From CG2-30-36-16 sp964372115 (GTDB lineage Bacteria > Bacteroidota > Ignavibacteria > Ignavibacteriales > Ignavibacteriaceae): DNA of 64,000 bases. The stretch covers positions 1-64,000 of the forward strand of contig CAYJPN010000002.1 of the NCBI GenBank assembly GCA_964372115.1, given 5' to 3'. Positions 54,634 through 63,881 of this stretch are shown here, in pieces. The position numbers and the translations under genes were made by a program. The notes under the pieces are model-generated. The model did no database searches, was not told the origin of the DNA, and was given only the letters and a program-made list of their open reading frames with translations. The first letter of the stretch is position 1. Each line of letters opens with the position of its first letter.

Positions 54634-55137
54634 ATGAAAAAAATATTTGTAATATTAGTTGCCCTTTTTACGGTAACAGGTTTTGCGCAATTTAAAGATC
54701 CGGGGTTTCCTACAAGCAACGTTAAGGATGGAATAATTACGCAGCCGTCAAACTCTTTATTCGGTTTTCTGAATAGCGAAAACTTCAGCATGCATCATTC
54801 TTACTCGTTAAGTTATTCTTCATTCGGTAGCAACGGGCTGGCGCTTGGAGTTTATACAAACAGTATGAATTTCAACTTTGCAAATAATTTAAATCTGCAG
54901 GTTGATGCCAGCCTGGTTCATTCCCCGTATTCAACTTTCGGTAAAGATGTACAGAACAGCATAAACGGAATTTATCTTTCGCGTGCGGCATTAAATTACA
55001 GACCATGGGATGATGTTTATATTTCGGTTCAATACAGGCAGCTGCCCGCTTACGCTTCTCCATTTAGAGGACATTACGGAGGATATAATATGTTTGATTC
55101 CTTCAGCGGCGGCGGCGGTGATTGGTTCGAAAGATAA
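54634..55137 (+). CDS. Exported protein of unknown function, outer-membrane-like strands
   Basis: I start this 167-residue protein at the ATG at 54634; a TTG at 54622 would add four residues. The signal peptide ends at about 'TGFAQ'. The mature part has alternating strands such as 'HHSYSLSYSSFGSNGLALGV' and 'DVYISVQYRQLP', then a Gly-rich tail ('GGYNMFDSFSGGGGDWFER'). It could be a small barrel or a surface protein. I recognise no family. It precedes the LytR_C gene by 23 bases. Confidence 0.65.
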   Translation: MKKIFVILVALFTVTGFAQFKDPGFPTSNVKDGIITQPSNSLFGFLNSENFSMHHSYSLSYSSFGSNGLALGVYTNSMNFNFANNLNLQVDASLVHSPYSTFGKDVQNSINGIYLSRAALNYRPWDDVYISVQYRQLPAYASPFRGHYGGYNMFDSFSGGGGDWFER

Positions 55138-55160
55138 TTATTACTTATGAGCGAGAATAA

Positions 55161-55649
55161 GTGAAGGATAAAACAAAGACCGATAAACTTCCGAATGATG
55201 TAAACTTAAAAACCTCATCAGCAAACCTATTTTTAAACACAGTAATTATCCTGCTGCTGGTTCTTATCAGCTTTTTGTCTTATTCCCTTTACTCCAAAAT
55301 AAGCGAAAGTTATACAACCGTAGAGAGTATTAGTAAAAAAACAGCAGCCGATATTGTACAGATGGAAGTATTGAATGGATGCGGCGCCGGAGGTGTTGCA
55401 GATAATTTTACATCCTACTTACGCAGTAAAAATTTTGATGTAGTTCATACAGGCAACTATATTTCTTTCGATGTTGATAACTCGCTTGTTATTGACAGAA
55501 CCGGGAATAAAGCAAATGCCGAAAAAGTTGCTGAGGCGCTTGGCGTGGAGAAACAAAACATTATTCAACAAATAAATAACGATTATTTCCTTGACGTTAC
55601 TTTTGTTATCGGTAGAGATTTTAATCAACTAAAACTTAATAAACAATAG
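55161..55649 (+). CDS. Membrane-anchored LytR C-terminal-domain protein
   Basis: This 162-residue protein has one membrane helix (about 25-46) and a LytR_C-like domain (about 66-155: 'MEVLNGCGAGGVADNFTSYL', 'FDVV..GN', 'VIDRTGNKANAEKVAEALGV'). The domain is found at the end of LytR-CpsA-Psr wall ligases and also alone. The catalytic LCP domain is absent here, so it is not a ligase. The GTG start at 55161 follows a GAG-containing leader. Its position directly before rsfS recurs in other bacteria (my recollection). Confidence 0.8.
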   Translation: MKDKTKTDKLPNDVNLKTSSANLFLNTVIILLLVLISFLSYSLYSKISESYTTVESISKKTAADIVQMEVLNGCGAGGVADNFTSYLRSKNFDVVHTGNYISFDVDNSLVIDRTGNKANAEKVAEALGVEKQNIIQQINNDYFLDVTFVIGRDFNQLKLNKQ

Positions 55650-55656
55650 GATTCAA

Positions 55657-56064
55657 TTGGATTCAAAAGAGTTAATAGACCAAATAGCAGAACACATTTT
55701 TTCTAAAAAGGGATTTGATGTTCACCTTCTTGATATGCGCAATCTTACAGCCATAGCCGATTATTTTATAATATGCAGCGCCGACTCCGACACACAGGTA
55801 AAAGCAATCTCGGATGAAATTGATAAAAATTTAAGAGACATGGGAATAAAATGCTGGCATAAAGAAGGTTATAAAGCTCTCACATGGGTGCTTCTTGATT
55901 ATGTTGATGTAATAGTTCATGTATTTAAAAAAGAGTCGCGCGAGTTTTACAACCTCGAAAAACTTTGGGGCGATGCGGTTATTACAGAACTTGAAGACCC
56001 GGTTCTAAAAAAAGCTGTAAAGAAAAAAACCACTCGTACAAAAAAAGCAACCACAGAAAAATAA
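55657..56064 (+). CDS. rsfS: Ribosomal silencing factor RsfS
   Basis: RsfS binds uL14 on the large subunit and blocks subunit joining during starvation. The 135-residue protein has 'DVHLLDMRNLTAIADYFIIC' (about 21-40), 'WHKEGYKALTWVLLDYVDVI' (about 68-87) and 'VFKKESREFYNLEKLWGDA', all characteristic. The C-terminal tail is Lys- and Thr-rich. The start is TTG at 55657, eight bases past the previous stop and after AGGA. It is 12 bases before argS. Confidence 0.94.
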   Translation: MDSKELIDQIAEHIFSKKGFDVHLLDMRNLTAIADYFIICSADSDTQVKAISDEIDKNLRDMGIKCWHKEGYKALTWVLLDYVDVIVHVFKKESREFYNLEKLWGDAVITELEDPVLKKAVKKKTTRTKKATTEK

Positions 56065-56075
56065 GCGGCAAAAAT

Positions 56076-57704
56076 TTGAAAAATTATTTACTCTCTCTTT
56101 TTAAAGATACTTCTGCTTCACTCGAATATTTAAATGAAGTGGATATTTTTTTCGACGTGCCAAAACAGGAAACACATGGCGACCTTTCGACAAACGCCGC
56201 TATGCTGCTTACGAAAAAACTGCGTAAAAACCCGCGCCAAATTGCCGAAGAGATAATAAATAATCTTAAAATTGATGTGACTGTAATTTCGAAAGTTGAA
56301 ATTGCCGGACCCGGTTTTATAAATTTCTTTTTTACCCCAGCTTTTACCGCGCAGATAATAAAAAATATTATTGCGGAGGATAAAGATTTCGGCAAATCAA
56401 AAAAATATGCAGGCAAAAAAGCAAACGTTGAGTTTGTTTCCGCTAATCCTACCGGTCCGCTTACAGTAGGACACGGGCGGAACGCAGTTGTTGGTGATAC
56501 CGTCGCTAATCTTCTTGAATGGGTTGGATACACTGTTGACCGCGAATATTATTTTAACAATGCCGGCAGACAAATGCGTGTACTCGGCGATTCTGTTAAG
56601 TTAAGATATTTGCAAATACTCGGTAAAGATGTTGAATTCCCTGCTGACTATTACCAGGGCGAATATATAAAAGAAATTGCACAGCAGTTATTAGATGAAT
56701 TCGGCGATAAATTAATTGATGAACCTGTTGAAGGAGTATTTAAACAGCGCGCCGAGAGTGTAATTTTTGATGATATAAAACAGAGTCTTGCACGGCTGCT
56801 CATAAATCACAAAATATTTTTTAATGAAAACAGTTTATACGAAGACGGCAAAATTGATGAGCTTTTAAAAATCTTTAAAGAGCGCGGTCTTTCTTACGAA
56901 AAAGACGGCGCAGTGTGGATGAAGTTTTTAGAACTTGGAAGCGAACAGGATAAAGTTATTGTAAAATCATCCGGCGAGCCAACATACCGCTTACCCGATA
57001 TTGCATACCACAGAGAAAAACTTGAGCGCGGTTACGATCTTCTTGTCGATCTTTTTGGTTCGGATCATATTTCAACTTACCCTGATGTACTTGCCGGTGT
57101 AAAAGCTCTTGGCTTTGAGCCCGAAAAAATAAAAGTGCTTATTCATCAGTTTGTAACAATATTGGATCAAGGGGAAGTCGTAAAAATGTCGACCCGTAAA
57201 GCTAACTTTATTACACTCGACCAGCTTGTGGACGAAGCCGGAGCGGATGTTGTTCGTTATTTCTTTAACATGCGTAACATAAACACGCATATGAATTTTG
57301 ATCTTTCGCTTGCAAAAAAACAATCGGATGAAAACCCGGTGTTTTACCTTCAGTACGCTCACGCACGTATCTGCTCAATATTAAAAATGATTGAAAAAGA
57401 AGAACTTACTGCTTCCACAGAAAACCTTTACTTGCTTACTTCTGATGAAGAGCAGCAGCTTCTTAGAAAAATTCATCTCTTCAAAGATGAAGTATTGTAC
57501 AGCGCTGAAAATTTTGAAACACACCGCATCTGTTTTTATCTTGAAGATATTGCGGCTTCGTTTCACAAGTTTTATACTTTCTGCCGCATTCTCGGGACTG
57601 ATAAGCCACTCGCAGAAGCTCGTGTTGCACTTGCGAGCGCGACAAAAATAGTTTTGCGCAACGGGCTTAGCATACTCGGCGTAAGCGCGCCCGAAAGAAT
57701 GTAA
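56076..57704 (+). CDS. argS: Arginyl-tRNA synthetase
   Basis: This class I synthetase charges tRNA-Arg. The 542-residue protein has the N-terminal Add1 domain, the HIGH-type motif as 'NPTGPLTVGHGRNAV' (about 126-140), the KMSKS-equivalent 'VKMSTRKAN' (about 369-377) and the C-terminal DALR anticodon-binding helices ('FHKFYTFCRIL' and 'LSILGVSAPERM'). The start is TTG at 56076. The usual KMSK loop reads KMSTR, which is common in bacterial ArgRS. It is cotranscribed with rsfS upstream. Confidence 0.96.
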   Translation: MKNYLLSLFKDTSASLEYLNEVDIFFDVPKQETHGDLSTNAAMLLTKKLRKNPRQIAEEIINNLKIDVTVISKVEIAGPGFINFFFTPAFTAQIIKNIIAEDKDFGKSKKYAGKKANVEFVSANPTGPLTVGHGRNAVVGDTVANLLEWVGYTVDREYYFNNAGRQMRVLGDSVKLRYLQILGKDVEFPADYYQGEYIKEIAQQLLDEFGDKLIDEPVEGVFKQRAESVIFDDIKQSLARLLINHKIFFNENSLYEDGKIDELLKIFKERGLSYEKDGAVWMKFLELGSEQDKVIVKSSGEPTYRLPDIAYHREKLERGYDLLVDLFGSDHISTYPDVLAGVKALGFEPEKIKVLIHQFVTILDQGEVVKMSTRKANFITLDQLVDEAGADVVRYFFNMRNINTHMNFDLSLAKKQSDENPVFYLQYAHARICSILKMIEKEELTASTENLYLLTSDEEQQLLRKIHLFKDEVLYSAENFETHRICFYLEDIAASFHKFYTFCRILGTDKPLAEARVALASATKIVLRNGLSILGVSAPERM

Positions 57705-57719
57705 GAACAAAGCCAAAAC

Positions 57720-58631
57720 GTGGAAAATTTTCTTGCTATAATCATATATTTAATAATTGGTTATATCTTAAAAAAAATTCCGCAGTTTAACCGCGAAACG
57801 GGTAATGTGCTTAACATGTTTGTTATTTATGTTTCGCTTCCCGCGCTCGGCCTGCTAAAAATCGCGGATTTAGAATTTTCAATAAATCTAATTTTGCCCG
57901 TAATAACAGCTTATGTAATGCTTGTGCTATCGGCTGTTGTTGTTTTATTCCTTTCAAAAATTTTCAAATGGAGCAGGCAGATCACCGGAAGTCTGCTGCT
58001 TCTTGTGCCGCTTGGCAACACATCCTTTCTCGGACTCCCTATGGTGCAAGTTTTTTTCGGAAATTCAGCTATGCTGTATGCAGTGCTTTACGATCAGGTT
58101 GGTTCATTTCTTTCACTTGCTGTTTACGGCACAATAATACTCGCGGTTTATTCCAATGGAAATGACAAACCGGATGCCAAAATTATTTTAAAAAAAATAA
58201 TCACATTTCCGCCGTTTCTGGCAATTGCCGCCGCGTTAATTTTGCGTCCGTTTGAATATCCCGCAATTATAGTTGGAATGTTAAAAGTTTTAGAAGCAAC
58301 ACTTATCCCACTTGTAATGATTGCTGTTGGTTTTCAGCTAAGTTTTAAAATAGAAAAAGAATTTGCCGCGCCATTAACAATTGGTATTATTTTAAAACTT
58401 ATTATTATGCCCGCTGCCGCAGTTTTGCTAAGTTTACTTTTTGGTTTGAGTGGTGAAGTATTACAGGTTTCAATATTCGAAGCCGCAATGCCGCCGATGG
58501 TTGCCGCTGGCGCGCTTGCAATTATCGGCGGACTCGCTCCACGGTTGAGTGCCGCTCTTGTCGGCTTCGGGTTAATTTTAAGTTTTTTGACCCTTCCCAT
58601 CATACACTCTTTGTTAAAAACACTTTTCTGA
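57720..58631 (+). CDS. AEC-family auxin-efflux-like carrier
   Basis: This 303-residue membrane protein has about ten helices in the AEC (auxin efflux carrier) pattern. The first half has 'NVLNMFVIYVSLPALGLLKI' and 'PLGNTSFLGLPMVQVFFG'; the second has 'LIPLVMIAVGFQLSF' and 'EAAMPPMVAAGALAIIGG'. The family exports or imports organic anions such as malate. The GTG start is 15 bases after argS. The substrate is unknown. Confidence 0.88.
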   Translation: MENFLAIIIYLIIGYILKKIPQFNRETGNVLNMFVIYVSLPALGLLKIADLEFSINLILPVITAYVMLVLSAVVVLFLSKIFKWSRQITGSLLLLVPLGNTSFLGLPMVQVFFGNSAMLYAVLYDQVGSFLSLAVYGTIILAVYSNGNDKPDAKIILKKIITFPPFLAIAAALILRPFEYPAIIVGMLKVLEATLIPLVMIAVGFQLSFKIEKEFAAPLTIGIILKLIIMPAAAVLLSLLFGLSGEVLQVSIFEAAMPPMVAAGALAIIGGLAPRLSAALVGFGLILSFLTLPIIHSLLKTLF

Positions 58632-58780
58632 TTATTGGTTTTGCTTCTCTTCCGTTACTTTAACACAACCTCTCAACTGCCGGGATCTTTCACCTTTTGT
58701 TATTCGCCGCGGGGGTTTTCTCAGCAAGCGGTTTTATTCAATAACTATTTTTAACTTAGAACAAATAAAAATAAAATTTT

Positions 58781-59860
58781 ATGGCACAACGATTAAAAGA
58801 TATTTACCTTACACCCCAAACTATAAACACCTTTGCAGAAAATCTTGCAAACGTTTCAAAAAAGTATGACAAAAATAAGTTCTTAAATCTTACACTAGAT
58901 GAAAGCTGGGAAGAACGGGAATTAAAAGAGAGAATGAGGCACACTTCAATATGCCTTCACCAAACTTTACCAGGCAATTATAAAAACCGAATAAAACTTC
59001 TGATGAAAGTCGCCCCGAAAGTAAATGGTTTTGAAGGAATGATACTGCCCGATTATGTCGAAGTTTATGGACTTGACGATTGGGAAACTTCGCTGCAAGC
59101 GCTTGGTTATTTTACAAAGTATGCTTCATCAGAATTTGCAATACGTCCCTTTCTAGATAAAGACCCGGAAATAGGTATGAAGTATGTGCTGCGGCTTGCT
59201 GATGATGAGAATGAAAACGTTAGGCGGTTTGCAAGCGAAGGATGCCGCCCCCGACTTCCCTGGGCAATGGCGCTGCCGAAATTCAAAACCGATCCGTCTT
59301 TAATAATTCCGATATTAGAAAAACTTAAAGATGACGACTCGGAATTTGTGAGGAAAAGCGTGGCGAACAATTTAAACGACATCTCGAAAGATAACCCGGA
59401 TATTGTGCTCGCTTTTTCCGAAAGGTGGTACGGCAAATCGTTAAAAACAGATTGGATAATTAAACACGCTCTGCGCACCCTTCTAAAAACCGGTAATAAA
59501 AGAGCGATGAATTTGTTTGGTTATAAAAAGGAGAACGGGGCGGCAATTAAAAATTTTAAATTAAAAAATAAAACAATAAAAATTGGCGGGTATCTCGAAT
59601 ATTCGTTTATTCTCGTTGTTAAAAAAGAAAGTAAAATACGTCTTGAGTACGGTCTCGATTATTTAAAGGCGAACGGCAAACATTCGCGAAAAATTTTTCA
59701 AATTGCCGAAAAAAAATTTAAACCCGGCTACCAGAGGTTTGTGCGAAAACAACATTTTAAAGAATTAACAACACGGAAGCATTACTCCGGCGGGCACATT
59801 ATAACACTAATATTAAACGGCGAGGAAAGAGACTCTTTAAAGTTTAATGTTATAAAATAA
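58781..59860 (+). CDS. AlkC-like DNA alkylation repair protein
   Basis: This 359-residue protein is made of HEAT-like helical repeats (about 1-245), with 'LTLDESWEERELKERMRHTS', 'DENENVRRFASEGCRPRLPW' and 'DSEFVRKSVANNLNDISKDN'. They are followed by a C-terminal beta domain (about 255-359) resembling the Ig-like tail of some AlkC proteins. AlkC/AlkD enzymes are HEAT-repeat glycosylases removing N3- and N7-alkylpurines. The catalytic residues cannot be assigned with certainty from sequence alone. A 149-base gap precedes it. Confidence 0.85.
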   Translation: MAQRLKDIYLTPQTINTFAENLANVSKKYDKNKFLNLTLDESWEERELKERMRHTSICLHQTLPGNYKNRIKLLMKVAPKVNGFEGMILPDYVEVYGLDDWETSLQALGYFTKYASSEFAIRPFLDKDPEIGMKYVLRLADDENENVRRFASEGCRPRLPWAMALPKFKTDPSLIIPILEKLKDDDSEFVRKSVANNLNDISKDNPDIVLAFSERWYGKSLKTDWIIKHALRTLLKTGNKRAMNLFGYKKENGAAIKNFKLKNKTIKIGGYLEYSFILVVKKESKIRLEYGLDYLKANGKHSRKIFQIAEKKFKPGYQRFVRKQHFKELTTRKHYSGGHIITLILNGEERDSLKFNVIK

Positions 59861-59952
59861 AAATTATAACAAAAATACATCGATAACCTTGTATAGTAAT
59901 CATCATCTCGTGTGTGTGATTAGTCCAATGTTGGTAAAATTTTTAACCTTAC

Positions 59953-60855
59953 TTAATGTGAGTGTCCAAACGTTTTTTCACCGGCGGTAATCTTTAAATG
60001 AAGATTATTTTGTTTCGGCGGAATAGGACATGTCGCGTATTTTGAGAACGCGCACGGCGGGTTGTAGGTTTTGTTAAAATCCAAAACTACTGTTCCGGTT
60101 GAGTCGGGTTTGTCTGTGGATAAAAATCTTCCGGCGCCGTAAGTTTCTTCGCCGCTTGTTTCATCAGCAAAAATTAAAAACAACTTTTCACCGCCGTCAA
60201 TTGCGTCGAGTGTAAACTGCTTGTCGTCTTTAGCAAATTTTATGTAACCCGGTGAAATTTCAGGTTCAATTGTTCCGAGAACATTCGGCACCGCAATAAT
60301 TTTTGGCGGAAGGTAAGGAACAAATTGTGCGGTCAGTTTCCAATCCTCATTTACTGGAAATGATTCGATACCAGAAAAATTTTTTACAAGTTCGGCATCC
60401 AAATCGCGCAGCCGTATTCCAAATTTGTCACCCCGTTTTATAACAAACCATTTGTAACGTCCGAGCGACATAACATCCGCACTGCCGGTTAAATCGGTTT
60501 TCAAAATCGTACTGTCTAAAATTACATCGTTTACTTTTACACTGTGATTACTAAATTTAACCGAGACGCTTCCGCCGGTTAGATAAAAGATGCCGATATT
60601 TTGCGGTGCCGCTTCCGGGAAAATGATAAAATTGTTTTTCCCGCTTCCGAAAGTATTTTCGCCGGGCTTTAGCCAGAATAGTCCGGCAAGATTTAACCAT
60701 CCGTTTTCTTTTTTAAGATTTTCTACGCGCTTATTCTGCCAATCTGTTATTTCCTTTTTATATTCGGGCGAAGCTTTTTCTTCAAGAGATTTTTGGCAGC
60801 CTTGAGAAAAAAGAAAAAAAAGAACATATACGGTTCCAATCGTTAAAATTTTCAT
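59953..60855 (-). CDS. DUF1684 lipoprotein-like protein
   Basis: This 300-residue exported protein has a short signal ending in a likely lipobox (F-S-Q-G-C, Cys20). The DUF1684 hallmarks are 'WQ.KR...LKKENGWLNLAGLFWL', 'KRGDKFGIRLRD', 'YGAGRFLS', 'DFNKTYNPPCAFSKYATCP' and a C-terminal 'KITAGEKTFGHSH'. The fold is beta-rich and the biochemical role of the family is not established. It stands alone between two + strand transcription units. Confidence 0.88.
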   Translation of the reverse strand: MKILTIGTVYVLFFLFSQGCQKSLEEKASPEYKKEITDWQNKRVENLKKENGWLNLAGLFWLKPGENTFGSGKNNFIIFPEAAPQNIGIFYLTGGSVSVKFSNHSVKVNDVILDSTILKTDLTGSADVMSLGRYKWFVIKRGDKFGIRLRDLDAELVKNFSGIESFPVNEDWKLTAQFVPYLPPKIIAVPNVLGTIEPEISPGYIKFAKDDKQFTLDAIDGGEKLFLIFADETSGEETYGAGRFLSTDKPDSTGTVVLDFNKTYNPPCAFSKYATCPIPPKQNNLHLKITAGEKTFGHSH

Positions 60856-61004
60856 TTTTTACACCAAATTTTGTTTAAGGGCGGCATCAATATTTTAAAA
60901 AATACCAATTAAATTTTGTTTGTTAAAGCAGGTAATTATAATTTTATATTAATTAATTTAAGTTTTATTTACCGCAATAAAAACCTGTTTAAGGATGAAT
61001 AAAA

Positions 61005-61619
61005 ATGTTTTTAAGCAAATTGTTACCAAAAGAAGAAAAGTACTTCGAAAATTTTAAGGAAATGATTGTAGATATTTCTGAGATGGCAGAGGAAATTCAT
61101 AAACTTTTTTCAGCCGATGTGCCCGACAAAAATATTATGATCAAAATTAAACCTATTGAAACAAGGTGCGATGAAATATCTGCCAAAATAATAAAAAGAC
61201 TTAATAAAACTTTTATAACTCCGTTTGATAGGGAGGATGTATTCGGTCTTGTTAAAAGATTGGACGACATTGCCGATATGTTACTCGGCGCAGCGGTTAG
61301 AATTGAGACTTTTAACATAACAAAAAAAATTAAATACGCCGATAAACTTTCCTTCATAATAAAACAACAAATTGCAGAACTTGATAAGGCTATACAACAT
61401 CTAAAAGTAAAAAGCGTAAATGAAATGAAAGCGGTAAAAACGCTTGAAGTAGAAGCGGATAAAATATACCAGCAGGCGCTAAAGGAATTGTTCGAAAATC
61501 CGACCGATGTATTAAATATTATAAAAGAAAAAGAAATTCTCGATATTCTTGAAAATACTTCGGATAAGTGTCAATCAACAGCAAATGTAATTTTAGCAAT
61601 ATTCATTAAAAACGCATAA
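61005..61619 (+). CDS. PhoU-like DUF47 protein paired with the phosphate transporter
   Basis: This 204-residue all-helical protein is of the DUF47/PhoU_div family ('FLSKLLPKEEKYFENFKEM', 'VFGLVKRLDDIADMLLGAAV', 'LEVEADKIYQQALKELFEN'). Conserved acidic D/E-xxx-D pairs in two helices bind metals in PhoU relatives. AAGGAT precedes the ATG. It ends five bases before the PiT gene, the standard DUF47-PiT pairing, and is thought to modulate that carrier. Confidence 0.92.
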   Translation: MFLSKLLPKEEKYFENFKEMIVDISEMAEEIHKLFSADVPDKNIMIKIKPIETRCDEISAKIIKRLNKTFITPFDREDVFGLVKRLDDIADMLLGAAVRIETFNITKKIKYADKLSFIIKQQIAELDKAIQHLKVKSVNEMKAVKTLEVEADKIYQQALKELFENPTDVLNIIKEKEILDILENTSDKCQSTANVILAIFIKNA

Positions 61620-61624
61620 CCCGT

Positions 61625-62536
61625 ATGACCTTTGCAATCATCATTATTGTTCTTGCTTTAGTTTTCGACTTTTACAACGGTATGAACGACGCGGCAAACT
61701 CAATTGCCACAATCGTCTCCACGCGGGTATTAAACCCATTACAAGCTGTTGTATGGGCGGCAACTTTTAATTTTTTAGCGGCGTTTATTTTTGGAGTTAG
61801 TGTTGCAACCACAATAGGTAAAGGTTTGGTTGATGTTTCTGTTGTAAACAACCTTGTTATCTTTGCCGGTTTAGCCGGCGCGGTTTTATTTACCGCAGCA
61901 TCAACTCACTTCGGGCTGCCCATCAGCGTTTCGCATTCAATAATTGGAGGTTATGGAGGCGCGGCAATTGCAAAAGCCGGATTTGCCGCTATAATTGTTT
62001 CCGGTTACTCGAAGGTTTTAATTTTTATTTTTCTCGCTCCAATTCTTGGATTTGCAATAGCGCTATTCTTTTCTATTGTTACTTTATGGATTGTTAAAAA
62101 CCGCTCACCTTACAAGGTAGATAAATATTTCCGTATTCTTCAACTTGTATCCTCCGGATTTTTTAGTTTAAGCCACGGTTCAAACGATGCGCAAAAAACT
62201 ATCGGTATAATAACCATTGTTTTGTTTACAAATAAATTCTTGGGCGATACTTTTTATGTACCGTATTGGGTAATAATTTTAAGTTATTCGTTTATCGCTC
62301 TCGGAACCTTAATAGGCGGGTGGAAGGTAATAAAGACCCTTGGAATGCGTATTACAAAACTTACCCCTTTCGGCGGGTTCAGCGCCGAAACCTCGGCAGG
62401 ATTAACCGTAATGGGAGCCACGCTTATGGGAATTCCGGTTAGCACCACGCACACAATTACAGGCGCCATTATAGGCGTTGGAACAACAAAAGGATTTTCG
62501 GCGGTAAGATGGGGCGTTGCCAAAAATATTTTGTAG
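61625..62536 (+). CDS. PiT-family inorganic phosphate transporter, cut short by an in-frame TAG
   Basis: This low-affinity phosphate:cation symporter has the N-terminal PiT signature 'FDFYNGMNDAANSIAT' and the second-half equivalent 'FFSLSHGSNDAQKTIG', with about nine helices in 303 residues. The frame stops at TAG (62534-62536) after 'VRWGVAKNIL'. The same frame continues past it for 28 codons with 'AWVLTIPLSALFSVAVYFLS' to a TAA at 62621-62623, exactly the final PiT helix. Family members usually read NILWAW here, so TGG to TAG is the simplest explanation. Function may be lost or impaired. Confidence 0.88.
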   Translation: MTFAIIIIVLALVFDFYNGMNDAANSIATIVSTRVLNPLQAVVWAATFNFLAAFIFGVSVATTIGKGLVDVSVVNNLVIFAGLAGAVLFTAASTHFGLPISVSHSIIGGYGGAAIAKAGFAAIIVSGYSKVLIFIFLAPILGFAIALFFSIVTLWIVKNRSPYKVDKYFRILQLVSSGFFSLSHGSNDAQKTIGIITIVLFTNKFLGDTFYVPYWVIILSYSFIALGTLIGGWKVIKTLGMRITKLTPFGGFSAETSAGLTVMGATLMGIPVSTTHTITGAIIGVGTTKGFSAVRWGVAKNIL

Positions 62537-62623
62537 GCGTGGGTTTTAACAATACCACTATCGGCGTTGTTTTCGGTTGCTGTATATTTTCTCTCAACTT
62601 ATGTGGCGGCATTTTTTAAATAA
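62537..62623 (+). pseudogene. Disconnected last helix of the PiT transporter
   Basis: These 28 codons plus a TAA continue the PiT frame directly after its in-frame TAG and encode one hydrophobic helix ending 'VAAFFK'. There is no start codon or ribosome-binding site, so it would be made only by read-through or after reversion of the stop. Confidence 0.75.
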
Positions 62624-62699
62624 TTTGTCCGAATCTGATTCTACATTTTGGAAATGACTGAAAACCGGCAATAAATTAAATGAGGTTTTTACCGCTTTT

Positions 62700-63881
62700 T
62701 TATGCAGCCGAATTACTCACCCGGGAATAAGCGTTTACATTCAACCGCTGTAATAATTCATCAAAGTTAATGTTCGTTGCAATGCCATCTTCTGACCAAT
62801 GTTTTTTGCATCCGCATTCATCAAGTAAAACGCATTGAGCAGGTATATTCAATCCTTTTAGTTCGTAACCGCCGCCAACAAGGTTTAATGCGCAGGCAAC
62901 ACCAACAACTCCGGGCTTTCCAGCTTTACCCCGCATATTTATCCACTTCGAAAAATTTGCCGAATGAGGAATAATGAATACTTCGAATCCTTCGTTTAAA
63001 CCAATTTTTCTTAGAAGGTTTATATTACAATTTTTTTTGCAGCCTGTACAGGTCAAATCAATTTCATTTTGTTTTGCTTTGCAGCCTATGCCGTTATTCG
63101 GGCGCATGCAGCCGGGCAGAAGCACTGCTTTTTTCTCAGTGGTTAAAAATTCTTCTCTGTATGCATAGTTCATTACACTTGCGCCAACAAGGTTCAAAAA
63201 GTATTCTTCGTTTTTTCTCGCGGTAAAAATATAGTCTTCTCGTCCGAAATAAAGAGGCTGTTTTTCTTCCATGAATTTTTTAATGCCGGAAGTATATTTG
63301 CTTAACTTAATTTCACTTTTTAATGCGAACCATTCGGCAAAAACTTTTGATGTAAGGATAAACTCGTCAACACTCAAACTATGGTTTTGATTAAAATATT
63401 TGAGCCAGCCGGTTAGCCTGATTGCTTCTTGCTTAAATTCACCTGTTGCAAACAACCAGTCTATTAAAATTTTAAAATTCTCAATATTTGTTTTTATGCG
63501 GTTGTTTGGATTTCTGGCGGTTAAATATGCTGAAGATAAAAACCCGCGTAATTTGTCGATTTTTGGTTTTAGAGATTTATTTTTATTTCTAACCGCAGCT
63601 AATACTTTTAGGATGGCAACGACCGGCGCAGAAGAATTAACCGCATTATGTGTGTACAAATTCCAGAATGTACCGAACATTAAAATCTCAAATAAATATT
63701 CTTCCTCGGTGCGTATTATTTCGTAGTTGGTTTGAACAATAAAATCTTCATAAGCTTCAACAAAATGTTTGAAGTGATGTTTTGCTTCATGAATTATTTC
63801 GTATGAATAAGCCTCAATTTCTTGATAGTAATTGTCTGAGTTTTCCTCGTATCCTTTTAGTGAATATGTTATCGGTTCCAT
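62700..63881 (-). CDS. DUF116-domain protein
   Basis: This 393-residue protein has an N-terminal helical part (about 1-225) and a Cys-rich DUF116 domain (about 240-380). Motifs are 'LLPGCMRPNNGIGCKAK', 'DLTCTGCKKNCNINLL', 'GVVGVACALNLVGGGYELK' and 'VLLDECGCKKHW'. The cysteine pattern suggests an Fe-S or zinc site. The family has no established biochemical role. It is convergent with the PiT gene and stands about 76 bases from the end of the PiT frame. Confidence 0.85.
   Translation of the reverse strand: MEPITYSLKGYEENSDNYYQEIEAYSYEIIHEAKHHFKHFVEAYEDFIVQTNYEIIRTEEEYLFEILMFGTFWNLYTHNAVNSSAPVVAILKVLAAVRNKNKSLKPKIDKLRGFLSSAYLTARNPNNRIKTNIENFKILIDWLFATGEFKQEAIRLTGWLKYFNQNHSLSVDEFILTSKVFAEWFALKSEIKLSKYTSGIKKFMEEKQPLYFGREDYIFTARKNEEYFLNLVGASVMNYAYREEFLTTEKKAVLLPGCMRPNNGIGCKAKQNEIDLTCTGCKKNCNINLLRKIGLNEGFEVFIIPHSANFSKWINMRGKAGKPGVVGVACALNLVGGGYELKGLNIPAQCVLLDECGCKKHWSEDGIATNINFDELLQRLNVNAYSRVSNSAA

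Noticed and set aside
62534..62536. Recoding of UAG (pyrrolysine-like or programmed) in the PiT gene
   Set aside because: TAG ends other genes normally here (for example at 719-721 and 40333-40335), and there is no supporting element. A point mutation or error is simpler.
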